Shown: piece by piece, positions 14,913 to 25,388 of the stretch
How the letters are laid out: each line of letters starts with the position of its first letter
How positions within the stretch are numbered: position 1 is the first letter of the stretch
Source: Oscillibacter sp.
GTDB lineage: Bacteria; Bacillota; Clostridia; Oscillospirales; Oscillospiraceae
Length of the DNA: 64,000 nt
Direction of reading: 5' to 3'
Assembly (NCBI GenBank): GCA_022791875.1
Contig: JAAVZX010000040.1
Span: 1-64,000 of the forward strand
Translations under genes and position numbers: made by a program
The notes under the pieces: model-generated
Databases searched by the model: none
Seen by the model: only the letters and a program-made list of their open reading frames with translations
Told to the model about the DNA's origin: nothing

Positions 14913-17900
14913 ATGATAGGGAAACTGTGGGATTATGTAAGGGTGTGGACCTTACCTCTGTGTCTGACGCTGACAATCGCGGCGGCGCTTTTGCCAGGGA
15001 CCGTCAGGGCGGAAACTATTGTTACTGAAACAATTACTGAAGACGGTTCTGGCCTAGAGATTACGGGAACTGGCGGAGAGATGACTGCGGAGGATGCGGC
15101 CAAATGGTCCGCTTACAAAGATACTACCAACTGCACATTTATTAAGATCGACGGATTCACCACCATTGCAAATAACGCTTTCAAGGACTTTGATTCTCTG
15201 CAAACGGTCACTCTTCCGGAAGAGTTGGCCAATATTGGGGAGGCTGCTTTTTCTGGTTGTACCGGCTTATCAAGTATTACCATCCCTTCCAATGTGACCG
15301 GTATTGGAAACAGTGCTTTTATGGATTGTACCAGCTTATCAAGCATTACCATCCCTTCTAGTGTGACCAGCATCAAATATCGTGCTTTTCGAAGTTGTAC
15401 CAACTTGACTGACGTTACAATTTCTGAGGGCGTAACTGAAATCGGTGGCGGAGCATCCCCAGGTGATGGCGCTTTTGAGGGTTGTTCCAGCCTGACCAGC
15501 ATTGTGATTCCATCCACAGTCAGCTCTATCGGCGGCCATGCTTTTTCCGACTGTACGAATCTGGAAGCTGTTGTCTTCAAGGGCAGCGCCGTCAGCCCTG
15601 GCAGCAGAATTTTTGAAGCGGATAACAATCTCTCTGCAATCTACTACCCCTACGGCGATGCAAGCTGGACAGACGCCGCAAAAAGTGACGTGAACAGCAG
15701 CGCCACATGGACCCCCTTCGGCACCACGACGCTGACCGTCTCAGACATCCCGGCCGCAGAGCCGCTGGAAGTCACCGTCACTTCCTCCGACGTCCCCTTC
15801 AAGCCCGACGAGGCGGTCAAGGCAGAAAACTACGTTTTTGACAGCAGCTATCATGTTGTTTCCGCCTCTGTCAGCGAGGACGGCATGACCGTAACCCTCA
15901 CACTCCAAAAAGCGGACAGCGGCATTGCAGCCCAAGCAGAGGGTGTTGGCCTGACCATCGACAACGGCGTTCTGGAAGCGGTTGACCTGGATGTAGCAAC
16001 TATGACAGTTGTAGGGAGCACCAGCATAAACGTCAACATAGCCGACCCGGCTGCTCCCACCACCTCTCTCGAGGTCATCAAGGTTTGGAACGACGACAAC
16101 AGCCCCGCCCGTCCCGGCAGCATCCGGGTATCTCTGAGCAACAGTCAAGGCATCCAAGGCTACGCCTCTCTCAGCGACGCCAACAACTGGCGACACGAGT
16201 GGACCGGTCTGGACGCCTCTGAAACCTGGACTGCGGATGAAGTCGGTATTCCCGACGGCTATAGCAGCAACAAGACCCGGGACGGCAATACCGTTACTAT
16301 CGCGAATACCCTGGTGCCCTCCGAACCCTCCACCCCCTCCAATCCTCCCAAGAAGAGCCCCCACACCAGCGGCGGCGCGTATCCCCGTCCCCAGACACCT
16401 GCGAAGCAGGAGCCGCAGGTGCTTCCCTTCCCCGAGGTCGTGCCCCCGTTCGCAGACATTTCCTCCCCGATTCAGGACATTGTAAAGGAAGAAGATGCCA
16501 TCAACTGGGGAGAACGCATCGACCCGCCCCAGTACGCCCTGGACCTCTACGACGCTCTCTCCGGCGGCTCCGGACGCCCCGGTCTGGGCAGCTTCACCGA
16601 CTTCCTCGTCCAGGACGCCAGCTACCGCCTTGAACCCGTTTCCCCTGGCCAATCCCACGGGGGCTATGAGGTCGTCGAGGCGGAGGCCATCACCCTGGCC
16701 CTGCTGGAGCCCTACGCCGCCGCGCCGGAGAACCCGGAAAACGAGGGCCTCACCAGCATGATTTTCGAGAACGACGCCTTCTTCTCCGTGGGCGTCGGCG
16801 AGGGGGACCAACATGTCAATTATGGTACTCTCGTTTTGGGCGACCTTGTGAAGACGGATACCTTCAGCGGCATCTTCGTCACGAAGGAGCCCAAGGACGG
16901 CGGCTTCGATGCACGGAAAAAGGAGGTCACTTCCTACGTTGCTACCGTCTTCCAGGCGTTCGACAAGGACCACCCGGAGGTCTTCTGGCTCAACGGAAAG
17001 TGCAAAATCCGGATCATGACGGTCCGGGACTCCGGCGGCGCGTCCACGGCTTACTTCTTCCTGGTCCTGGCGGACAAGGACGGCTTTACGATGAAGTCTC
17101 CGGTCTGGGCTCCGGAAGGCGCTGTGGCAGAAGGACTCCAGCGGCGCAGCACAGCGGTGGAGCGCATCCTCTCCGGCGTCACCGGCGAGACGCCTGCGGA
17201 CAAATTGAAGGCCCTGAACCGCATCCTGACGGAGACGAACGAGTACAACACCACCCCCGACCTCACCACCATCGGCAACGAGCCCCACGAGTGCCTGAGC
17301 GTCCTGGAGGGCCGGATTGGCACCGACGGCCCCGTCTGCGACGGCTATTCCCGCGCCATGAAGGTCCTCTGCGACCAGCTGGAGATTCCCTGCGTCCTGG
17401 AGACGGGCTACGCCAAGCCTACGGCGGACAGCTCCGGCACATTTCATATGTGGAACTCGATCCAGGTGGGCGGGAGCTGGTACGGCACGGACGTGACGTG
17501 GAACGACCCCATGGTGAAGGGCGTCAGCGGCGCGAAATCCGGGAAGGAGAACGAGCAGTATCTGCTGGTGGGCTCCGCCACGGAAATCCGCGGCATGGCT
17601 TTCAGCGCCTCCCACCCAACCATCAACACAGCGGCGGAGGGCGGCGTCTCCTTCATCAACGGCCCCACCCTGAGCACCACGGCCTTCTCGGCCCTAACAC
17701 CCCAGAGCGGCCTAACGGCCCTCCCCTTCACCGACGTCCCCGACGGCGCGTGGTACGGCGAAGCGGTGGAGTACGTCCGCCAGCGGGGCCTGATGAACGG
17801 CGTGACGCCCACGTCCTTCCAGCCCGGCGGTGCCCTGACCCGCCAGCAGATGTGGATGATTCTGGCCCGCCTGAGCGGCCAGCAGCCCGCGGACATGGCC

Positions 17901-18206
17901 GCGGCGCGGCAGTGGGCGCTTGACAGCGGTGTGTCCGACGGGACGAACCCCGGCGCGCCGGTGAGCCGGCAGCAGATGGTGGCGTTCCTGTACCGCCTCA
18001 GTGGGCAGAACGGCGGCGCGGACCGTTTGGCGGCGTTTGCGGACTGGGAGAGCGTGGCTGCTTATGCGCGGGAGGCCCTGGGGTGGGCTGTTGAAAAGGG
18101 TGTCATTACCGGCACCTCTGATACTGTACTCAGCCCTGGCGCTGCGGCAACACGTGCGCAGTTTGCGGTGGTGCTTCGGCGGTACTGCGAGGCTGTCGGC
18201 ACATAA
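14913..18206 (+). CDS. Large S-layer-anchored surface protein: LRR, Cna-B, transglutaminase-like, SLH
   Basis: 1097-residue exported protein. A signal peptide (residues 1-33, hydrophobic core LCLTLTIAAALLPG, cleavage near VRA) precedes five or more BspA-type leucine-rich repeats (about 60-240; units such as AFSGCTGLSSITIPSNVTGI). A beta-rich region (270-380), a Cna-B-like domain (about 388-470, LEVIKVWNDDNSPARPG) and a proline-rich linker follow. A transglutaminase-like domain lies at about 780-900 with visible Cys (DGPVCDGYSRAM), His (GTFHMWNSIQV) and Asp (YGTDVTWNDP). Two to three SLH repeats (940-1097, FTDVPDGAWYGEAVEYVRQR) should attach it to the cell-wall polymer. It may act in adhesion or as a wall cross-linking or peptidase-like enzyme. 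The gene is intact over 3.3 kb. It shares its transglutaminase fold with the lipoprotein at 50.2 kb. Confidence 0.9.
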   Translation: MIGKLWDYVRVWTLPLCLTLTIAAALLPGTVRAETIVTETITEDGSGLEITGTGGEMTAEDAAKWSAYKDTTNCTFIKIDGFTTIANNAFKDFDSLQTVTLPEELANIGEAAFSGCTGLSSITIPSNVTGIGNSAFMDCTSLSSITIPSSVTSIKYRAFRSCTNLTDVTISEGVTEIGGGASPGDGAFEGCSSLTSIVIPSTVSSIGGHAFSDCTNLEAVVFKGSAVSPGSRIFEADNNLSAIYYPYGDASWTDAAKSDVNSSATWTPFGTTTLTVSDIPAAEPLEVTVTSSDVPFKPDEAVKAENYVFDSSYHVVSASVSEDGMTVTLTLQKADSGIAAQAEGVGLTIDNGVLEAVDLDVATMTVVGSTSINVNIADPAAPTTSLEVIKVWNDDNSPARPGSIRVSLSNSQGIQGYASLSDANNWRHEWTGLDASETWTADEVGIPDGYSSNKTRDGNTVTIANTLVPSEPSTPSNPPKKSPHTSGGAYPRPQTPAKQEPQVLPFPEVVPPFADISSPIQDIVKEEDAINWGERIDPPQYALDLYDALSGGSGRPGLGSFTDFLVQDASYRLEPVSPGQSHGGYEVVEAEAITLALLEPYAAAPENPENEGLTSMIFENDAFFSVGVGEGDQHVNYGTLVLGDLVKTDTFSGIFVTKEPKDGGFDARKKEVTSYVATVFQAFDKDHPEVFWLNGKCKIRIMTVRDSGGASTAYFFLVLADKDGFTMKSPVWAPEGAVAEGLQRRSTAVERILSGVTGETPADKLKALNRILTETNEYNTTPDLTTIGNEPHECLSVLEGRIGTDGPVCDGYSRAMKVLCDQLEIPCVLETGYAKPTADSSGTFHMWNSIQVGGSWYGTDVTWNDPMVKGVSGAKSGKENEQYLLVGSATEIRGMAFSASHPTINTAAEGGVSFINGPTLSTTAFSALTPQSGLTALPFTDVPDGAWYGEAVEYVRQRGLMNGVTPTSFQPGGALTRQQMWMILARLSGQQPADMAAARQWALDSGVSDGTNPGAPVSRQQMVAFLYRLSGQNGGADRLAAFADWESVAAYAREALGWAVEKGVITGTSDTVLSPGAAATRAQFAVVLRRYCEAVGT

Positions 18207-18232
18207 ATTCCCATCTCAACAGAATGGTATAA

Positions 18233-18280
18233 TAAAAAAAGGAAGATGCTCCAGACAAACCTGATGCATCTTCCTTTTCT
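18233..18280. terminator. Bidirectional terminator between convergent genes
   Basis: AAAAGGAAGATGC and GCATCTTCCTTTT form a stem with A-run and T-run flanks, so it can serve the surface-protein gene (+) and the sugar-acid operon (-). Confidence 0.85.
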
Positions 18281-18297
18281 GCTGTCACAGCAACGTT

Positions 18298-19062
18298 TTA
18301 TCTTGTCAGATACCCGCCGTCAACCGGCAGAATCACGCCGCTGAGGTAATCCGACGCCGAAGAGGCAAGGAAAATCGCCGGCCCTCTGAAATCGCCGGGC
18401 GTCCCCCAGCGTCCCGCGGGAAGACGGCTCATGATTTCCCTCATCCGGTCCTCGTCCTCCCTCACGGCCTTGGCCAGCTTCGTGGTTATCCAGCCGGGCG
18501 CAATGGCGTTCACGTTGATTCCCTTGCTGATCCACTCATTGCCCAAAGCCTTCGTCAGCTGCGCGACAGCGCCCTTGCTGGCCGCGTAGGCGGGGGTTCC
18601 AATCATGCCGAAGAAGCTCTGCATGGACGCGGTGTTGATAATCTTCCCGTGTCCCCGTGGAATCATGTGCTCTGCGGCCAGCTTGGAGAGCACGAAGACA
18701 CTGCGGATGTTGACATCCATCACCATGTCGAATTTTTCCAGCGGAAAGTCCAGGGTCCGGGCCCGGTACTGAGTTCCGGCGTTGTTCACAAGAATGTCCA
18801 GCTCACCGCCCAGCGCCTCCAGGGCCCGGCGGAAAACTGCCTCTGCCTCCGTCTCATCGGAGAGGTCGCCGGTCACCGCCTTTGCATCATAGCCCATTCC
18901 CCGCAGGCGCTCCGCCTCCTGCAAGGCGGTGTCCGTGCGGCTGTGAAGCACCACGGAGGCCCCAGCCTCCAGAAAGCCCTCCGCAATTCCCAGGCCAATC
19001 CCGCTTCCGCTGCCTGTCACAAAAGCGTGCTTCCCCGCAATATCAAATAGTTCGTGCGCCAT
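18298..19062 (-). CDS. SDR-family oxidoreductase, KduD-like
   Basis: 254-residue short-chain dehydrogenase/reductase. The cofactor motif TGSGSGIG is at about residues 16-23, NNAGTQ near 93, and the catalytic Ser, Tyr and Lys lie in NTASMQSFFGMIGTPAYAASK. IAPGWITTKLA and DGGYLTR complete the fold. The overall sequence resembles 2-dehydro-3-deoxy-D-gluconate 5-dehydrogenase (KduD) and gluconate 5-dehydrogenases, which fits an operon degrading sugar acids; the exact substrate is inference. I start at ATG 19062 after GGGGGAGAAGAGGAAA; the ORF start at 19089 is upstream of that RBS. It is the last gene of the operon. Confidence 0.88.
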   Translation of the reverse strand: MAHELFDIAGKHAFVTGSGSGIGLGIAEGFLEAGASVVLHSRTDTALQEAERLRGMGYDAKAVTGDLSDETEAEAVFRRALEALGGELDILVNNAGTQYRARTLDFPLEKFDMVMDVNIRSVFVLSKLAAEHMIPRGHGKIINTASMQSFFGMIGTPAYAASKGAVAQLTKALGNEWISKGINVNAIAPGWITTKLAKAVREDEDRMREIMSRLPAGRWGTPGDFRGPAIFLASSASDYLSGVILPVDGGYLTR

Positions 19063-19097
19063 TTTCCTCTTCTCCCCCTTCGTAAACAATGCCGTCG

Positions 19098-19895
19098 TCA
19101 GCCCTCCCGGCGCTCCTTGTCGGCCCAGGCTTTTTTAGGATTCTGGGTTCCAAATTTTCCGCCGGAGATTTCCAGCGTGATTCCGGTGATATATTTGGCG
19201 TATTCCGACGCTAAAAACGCCGCGCCATAGGCAATGTCCCTCGTCTCGCCGAAGTGCTGAAGGGCAATCACCTCCTCCATGGCCGCCCGGTTCGCCGCGA
19301 TGGTTTCGCGGTTCATTCCCGTCTCTATGACGCCTGGAATATACCCGTTCACGCGGATGCCGTATGGAGCCAGCTCCGCCGCCAGGCTCCTGACCATGGA
19401 GGAAACCGCGGCTTTCGTCGCGGCGTAAATGCCGCTTCCGACGGAGGGAATCAGGGAGGCGAAGGAGGAAGCCAGGAGCATTACGCCGCCTCGGTCCTTC
19501 ATGACCTCGTAGGCCGCCTTCGCGCCCAGGTACACCGCCTTTACATTGGTGTCGAAGGAGCGCTCATAGGCTTCCTCCGGCGTGTCGATAATGCTGTAGG
19601 ACTCACAGACTCCCGCGTTGCTGATCCACACGTCAATTCCGCCGAAGCGCTCCCGGGTATGGGCGGCAAAGGTCCGCAGGCTCTTCTCGTCCGCCACATC
19701 CAGAGCCTCGCCGTAAACCCTGCCGCCGGACGCGCCCAGGCGCCGGAGCGCATCCTCCAGGCGCGCCGCGTTGGTGCCGCAGATGGAAACCGCCGCGCCC
19801 AGCTCCAGAAACAGCTCCGCGCAGGCATAGCCGATTCCGGCGCTCCCGCCGGTGATTAAAACGGTTTTTCCGGTGTAGTCAATTTTCATGGACAT
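19098..19895 (-). CDS. SDR-family oxidoreductase
   Basis: 265-residue short-chain dehydrogenase/reductase. The cofactor motif TGGSAGIG is at residues 14-21, the NAG motif is SNAGVCES, and the active site shows Ser (LASSFASLIPSVGSG) and YAATK. It probably oxidises or reduces a sugar acid or its derivative in the same pathway as the neighbouring SDR, with which it shares fold but low identity. It lies 24 bases after dctM and 35 bases before the next SDR start. The first ATG (MSMKIDYTGKTVLITGG) is used, following GGAGGAACATCTG. Confidence 0.88.
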   Translation of the reverse strand: MSMKIDYTGKTVLITGGSAGIGYACAELFLELGAAVSICGTNAARLEDALRRLGASGGRVYGEALDVADEKSLRTFAAHTRERFGGIDVWISNAGVCESYSIIDTPEEAYERSFDTNVKAVYLGAKAAYEVMKDRGGVMLLASSFASLIPSVGSGIYAATKAAVSSMVRSLAAELAPYGIRVNGYIPGVIETGMNRETIAANRAAMEEVIALQHFGETRDIAYGAAFLASEYAKYITGITLEISGGKFGTQNPKKAWADKERREG

Positions 19896-19919
19896 CAGAT
19901 GTTCCTCCCTAACGCGGCT

Positions 19920-21221
19920 CTATCCCAGAAGGGACGGAAGCCATGTAATCAGGCCGGGAAACAGGGTGATCAGAATGAGCGTGCCAAAGAGGGGAATGTA
20001 GAAGGGCGCAACGCCTTTCACCATATCCTTGAAGCTGATTTTCGCCACGTCCGCCGTGACAAAGAGGCACACGCCGAAGGGCGGCGTCAGAAGGCCAATC
20101 ATCAGGTTCAGAACCATAATCACGCCGAAATAAACCGGATCGATTGCCAGGGCAGCTACCGCCTGCATCAGCACCGGGCCGAAGACCAGAATGGCGGCAA
20201 TGGCCTCCATAAAGCAGCCGATGACCAGCAGCGCAATGTTGATAATCAGCATGAACACAATGGGGCTGTCGGTGATTTGGGAGAGCCAGGTGGCTACGGC
20301 GTTTGTCACGCCGCATTTGGCCAGGACCCAGCCGTAGAAGGCCGCGGAGGCGGTTACGAAAGCAATGGAGGCCGTCTCCCGGGCCGTCTCCTTCAAAATC
20401 TGCCAGAGGTGCCGGAAGTTCATCTCACGAAACACGAAGAAGGAGACCACCAGCGCGTACATGGTGGCAACCACCGCCGCCTCCGTCGTCGTGAACTTGC
20501 CCGACCAGATACCCACCAGCAGAATCACAGGGGTCATCATGGGCACCAGCGCCTTCCAGAAGGAGGTCCACAGCACCTTGAAGGAGGGGAACGGGACCCG
20601 GGGATAGTGCCGCTTCAGCGCCATCACATAGACAATCGCCATCATGGAAACCGTCATCAGCAGGCCGGGAATCACGCCGCCGATGAAGAGCGCCCCTACG
20701 GACGCGCCGGAGACAGTCGCGTACATGACCATGGGGACGGAGGGCGGGAAAATCGGCGCGATGGTGGAGGACGCCGCCGTGACGCCTGCGGCAAATTTCG
20801 TATCATAGCCGTTGGAGGTCATGGCCTCGATCTCAATCTGGCCCAGCCCCGCGGCGTCGGAGACAGCCGTGCCGGACATGCCCGCGAAAATCAGGGACGC
20901 CACAATATTGGCGTGGCCCAGGCCGCCGGGGAGCCAGCCGACAATCGTGTTGGCGAAGCTGAAAATGCGGTTCGTAATGGATGAGCCGTTCATAATCTTC
21001 GCCGCCAGGATAAACAGCGGAATCGACAACAGCAGGAAATTCTGAAGGCTGTTTGCCAGCTTCATGGGCATGGAGATCAATTGCAGCCAGGAGAGGACCG
21101 ACCCGCTGCTGACCATAAAGCCGATGCAGCCAATCGTGCAGAGGGACATCCCGATGGGCATTCCCAGGGCGAGGAACACCACCAGGCCCACCGTGAGAAT
21201 CAGTGCAATCGTTACGTGCAT
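19920..21221 (-). CDS. dctM: TRAP transporter large permease subunit DctM
   Basis: 433-residue large membrane subunit of a TRAP (tripartite ATP-independent periplasmic) transporter, which uses the Na+ gradient to import organic or sugar acids delivered by DctP. About 12 hydrophobic helices run from LILTVGLVVFLALGMPIGMS at the start to ITLFPGLITWLPSLL at the end. The conserved AGMSGTAVSDAAGLGQIEIEAM block (near 110-130) is the DctM signature. The start ATG lies directly after the DctQ stop codon, and the gene ends with TAG at the natural C-terminus. Confidence 0.95.
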   Translation of the reverse strand: MHVTIALILTVGLVVFLALGMPIGMSLCTIGCIGFMVSSGSVLSWLQLISMPMKLANSLQNFLLLSIPLFILAAKIMNGSSITNRIFSFANTIVGWLPGGLGHANIVASLIFAGMSGTAVSDAAGLGQIEIEAMTSNGYDTKFAAGVTAASSTIAPIFPPSVPMVMYATVSGASVGALFIGGVIPGLLMTVSMMAIVYVMALKRHYPRVPFPSFKVLWTSFWKALVPMMTPVILLVGIWSGKFTTTEAAVVATMYALVVSFFVFREMNFRHLWQILKETARETASIAFVTASAAFYGWVLAKCGVTNAVATWLSQITDSPIVFMLIINIALLVIGCFMEAIAAILVFGPVLMQAVAALAIDPVYFGVIMVLNLMIGLLTPPFGVCLFVTADVAKISFKDMVKGVAPFYIPLFGTLILITLFPGLITWLPSLLG

Positions 21222-21722
21222 TTAGACCTCCTTTTCCAGAAAAGCCAGAACATATTTTTTGGTCCGGCGGACCTGCATGTAGACCATACACAGACAGCCA
21301 ATGAACATCACCAAATAGAGGTAGCCGTAGGTAATCCACTCCACCGTGGGAATCATGGTCTTCCACTCGGACAGCGTTCGGTTCAGCGCGCCGTAGGTCA
21401 GCGTGATCAGGCCGAAATAGATGAAAATATCGCCGATGATGTTGAACAGGAGCGTGGTCAGCTTCTGCTTGTGGAACAGCTCCTTCACCATGCTCACGCA
21501 CATCTGCCCCTCTTCAAAAATCAGGATGGGCGTCCCCAGAAAGACCACCGCCAGGAACATGGCGCGGCCAACCTCCGTGGTCCAGGTGGCGGCGACATGC
21601 AGAATTTCCCGGGCCACAACCTGATAGGCGACCGCAATCACCAGGATGCTCAGGCATACCGCGCAGGCATTCTCTAAAATCTGAACCAGCTTCTTGTCCG
21701 CTGCTGCCAGTTTTTTCTCCAT
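21222..21722 (-). CDS. dctQ: TRAP transporter small permease subunit DctQ
   Basis: 166-residue small membrane subunit of the TRAP transporter. Four hydrophobic segments are visible (CAVCLSILVIAVAYQVVAREI, AMFLAVVFLGTPILIFEEG, IIGDIFIYFGLITLTYGAL, YGYLYLVMFIGCLCMVYMQV), and the WTTEVGRAMFL region matches the conserved core of DctQ. I start at ATG 21722 (MEKKLAAADKKLVQ) after GAAAGGGGTC; the ORF-track start adds six residues. Its stop codon is adjacent to the dctM start. Confidence 0.92.
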   Translation of the reverse strand: MEKKLAAADKKLVQILENACAVCLSILVIAVAYQVVAREILHVAATWTTEVGRAMFLAVVFLGTPILIFEEGQMCVSMVKELFHKQKLTTLLFNIIGDIFIYFGLITLTYGALNRTLSEWKTMIPTVEWITYGYLYLVMFIGCLCMVYMQVRRTKKYVLAFLEKEV

Positions 21723-21814
21723 AATAAGACCCCTTTCCAAGCGTGTCCGGCGTCAGAATTTTTGAAAACAGGCCCCGCGGAACAGGGCCTGTTTCCAAGA
21801 TGCCGCAGGAGGAA

Positions 21815-22894
21815 TTACAGACTGTTGATTTTCTCCCAGAGGGTGGGCTCCCAGTTGTCCTTCGCCCACTGCTCCACAACGGGGTTCGCCAGCTCGATAA
21901 AGCGCTCTACGTTGGGCTCCACGATCTCCATGCCCGCCTCGACACACAGATCGATATACTGCTGGTCGGGATCGGAGTAGCGCTCCATCATATCCGCGTG
22001 GGTGTACTCCCAGGCCTCCATGATGAGGTTCTGGTCCGCCTCGGAGAGGGTGTTGAACCAGGCCTCAGAGATGGTGTAGCGGCCCAGGGTCTGGATGTGG
22101 CCGGAGAGCATCAGGTACTTCTGAGCCTCGTAATACTTGTAGGAGTAGATGGTTTCAGGGGGATTCTCCTGGGCGTCAGCCGTGCCGGTCTTCAGCGCCA
22201 TATACAGCTCGGAGAAGTCCACGATGGTAGGAGACGCGCCGTAAGCCTCAAACACCGCCACGCGGATGGGCGTGGAGGGCAGGCGGAACTTCAGACCCGC
22301 CAGGTCCTCTGGCTCGATGATCGGCTTGTTGGCGGTAATGGCGCGGGCGCCTCTGTAGAACCAGGTGCCGGTCATGATGCCGCACTCCTTCTGAATCTCA
22401 CCGAAGATCCAGTCGCCGTAGGTGTCGAAGAAGTCGAAATAGTGCTGGGAGTCACGGAACAGGTAGGGGACGCTGAACACGGAATACTGGGGGCAGTAGT
22501 AGTCGATGTCCTCGTCGCCGTAGGCGCCCATTTCGATGGTTCCGGCGGACAGGCCCTCGCAGATCTCACGGGTGCTACCCAGGGCGCCTGCGGGGTGGAT
22601 GATCACGTCCACACGTCCGCCGGTCTTCTCGCTGATATAGCTCTTGAAGGTCTCCATACCCTCGTTCACGAAGCCCTCCGCAGGGAAGGTTGAGGCGATG
22701 TTGATGGTGTAGGACTTGCCCGCGGTCAGGTCGTCTTCACCGCCGCCGCTGGGCGCGTCCGTAGATGCGCCTCCGCCGGAGGGCGCGGCGCTGCCGCCGT
22801 CCCCGCCTCCCGCAGGCGTGCTTCCGCCGCCGCAGCCGGCCAGCAGCGTCAGGCAGAACACCAGGACCAAAAGCAGACTCAACTTTCTCTTCAT
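21815..22894 (-). CDS. dctP: TRAP transporter solute-binding lipoprotein DctP
   Basis: 359-residue extracytoplasmic receptor of the TRAP system. A lipoprotein signal peptide ends at the lipobox LLAGC (residue ~22), followed by a Gly/Ser/Ala-rich linker typical of Gram-positive lipoproteins. The binding fold follows, with the family segments GTWFYRGARAITANKPI and LAGLKFRLPSTPIRVAVFEA, the latter holding the conserved Arg that binds the ligand carboxylate. This fits a sugar-acid ligand, as the operon suggests. I start at ATG 22894 after GAAGGAAGAATT. Confidence 0.93.
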   Translation of the reverse strand: MKRKLSLLLVLVFCLTLLAGCGGGSTPAGGGDGGSAAPSGGGASTDAPSGGGEDDLTAGKSYTINIASTFPAEGFVNEGMETFKSYISEKTGGRVDVIIHPAGALGSTREICEGLSAGTIEMGAYGDEDIDYYCPQYSVFSVPYLFRDSQHYFDFFDTYGDWIFGEIQKECGIMTGTWFYRGARAITANKPIIEPEDLAGLKFRLPSTPIRVAVFEAYGASPTIVDFSELYMALKTGTADAQENPPETIYSYKYYEAQKYLMLSGHIQTLGRYTISEAWFNTLSEADQNLIMEAWEYTHADMMERYSDPDQQYIDLCVEAGMEIVEPNVERFIELANPVVEQWAKDNWEPTLWEKINSL

Positions 22895-22935
22895 AATTCT
22901 TCCTTCTTTCTTCAATATGATAATGAGCGTCCCGC

Positions 22936-24210
22936 TCAGGCAAACAGGTTTCCCTCCTCATCGAACGCGAAGGGCTCCGGGGCCGAGAGAATCTCAATCT
23001 GGGGGCATTTCTCTGCCTCCTCCAGCAGGGATTCGGAAATATATATCTCGTCCAGATGCAGCGTGTTGTGGATGCGGACAATGCGGACTTTGCTGCGGTC
23101 GATATCCGTGCAGGCCCGGACGCCCGCCTTGACGGCGTCCTCCTGGCTCTCGCAGACAATGGGGATTTTTCCCTCTTCAATGCAGATGGAGGTGATGCTG
23201 TTGGCGTAGCCCGGCTCCGGGTCCATTTTCTCCACCAGCCGCCGGGTGGTGAAATCCGCCAGGCCGAGGCCGGAGGCGTTGCCGTGGGACTCGGCGCTCA
23301 GGTCGAAAAAGACCATCCGCTGTTTTTTGTGGCCCCCCTGGGTCCAGGTGTTGGAGAAGGTGCCTGTGACATTGGGGTCCGCGCCGGGGCCGCTGAAATT
23401 CTTCCCGATCTGGTCCACCAGCAGCAGGTCGCTCTCCGGAAGGAGAATGCAGGGCATTCTGGTCTTCGCGTAAGCCTGGAGCGCCTCCTCCACAATGGGG
23501 ATTTCCTCGTTGGTCATCGCCGCCACCCGGCAGCACTTATCATATGCGTTTTCAACGCTGGCTACTCCGAAGAGCACCTTCGCGTGGGTCCGGACCGCGT
23601 TGCCAAAGGTCTCCACCACCTCGGCCAGGTGGAGGATGCCCGTATCATGGGCGGACTCCGCCCCCGCCTGCTTCCCCAGTCCAATCGTCATCATTTTCAT
23701 GATGCCGCTCTCATATTTTCCCCGGAAATGGGTATGGGGCTTCACGCGGTTGAAGACAATGATGCCGTCCGCCTCCGCGGCGTGCCTGTCGATTTTGACC
23801 GGATGGCCGTCGGGCGTGTGGCAGATGGTCGTGGTGGCCATGTCGGAGATGATGGGGCAGCCGCAGTATTCCTCTGTGACGCCGTAGCCTGTCAGAATCT
23901 CCAGCTGGCCCTCCGCCGTACAGCCGCCGTGGCTCCCCATCGCCGGGATGATAAAGGGCTCCGCGCCGCAGGATTTCACGAAGTCGGCAATGGCCTTTTC
24001 AAATTCCCGCAGGCGGTCAATGCCCCGGGAGCCCGCCGTGATGCAGATCCGCATTCCCGGCTGGATGGTGGAGCGGATTTTCTCCTGGGACAGCTCCTTC
24101 CATACGGCCTCGTGCACATCGTCAATCTGCGCCGCGTCGAAGGTCTGCCGGACCCGCACCATCCGGGGCAGGGGTACATCCTTGACCAGCTCGTGTATAA
24201 TTCCTCCCAT
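22936..24210 (-). CDS. LarA-like (lactate racemase / DUF2088) protein
   Basis: 424-residue protein of the LarA superfamily, whose founder is the nickel-pincer lactate racemase; many paralogs racemise or epimerise other hydroxy acids. Diagnostic segments are PAMGSHGGCTAEGQ (near residue 93) and the metal/cofactor region RVKPHTHFRGKYESGIMKM. A second copy of the same length is at 56014-57288. I start at ATG 24210 (MGGIIHELVKDVPLPRM) after GGAGGAGCCGTA; the ORF-track extension is not homologous. It sits between dgoD and dctP, so it may epimerise the imported sugar acid before dehydration. That role is inference. Confidence 0.88.
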   Translation of the reverse strand: MGGIIHELVKDVPLPRMVRVRQTFDAAQIDDVHEAVWKELSQEKIRSTIQPGMRICITAGSRGIDRLREFEKAIADFVKSCGAEPFIIPAMGSHGGCTAEGQLEILTGYGVTEEYCGCPIISDMATTTICHTPDGHPVKIDRHAAEADGIIVFNRVKPHTHFRGKYESGIMKMMTIGLGKQAGAESAHDTGILHLAEVVETFGNAVRTHAKVLFGVASVENAYDKCCRVAAMTNEEIPIVEEALQAYAKTRMPCILLPESDLLLVDQIGKNFSGPGADPNVTGTFSNTWTQGGHKKQRMVFFDLSAESHGNASGLGLADFTTRRLVEKMDPEPGYANSITSICIEEGKIPIVCESQEDAVKAGVRACTDIDRSKVRIVRIHNTLHLDEIYISESLLEEAEKCPQIEILSAPEPFAFDEEGNLFA

Positions 24211-24223
24211 TACGGCTCCTCCT

Positions 24224-25372
<1,149 letters not shown>

Positions 25373-25388
25373 TCCGTCCACTCCCCCA

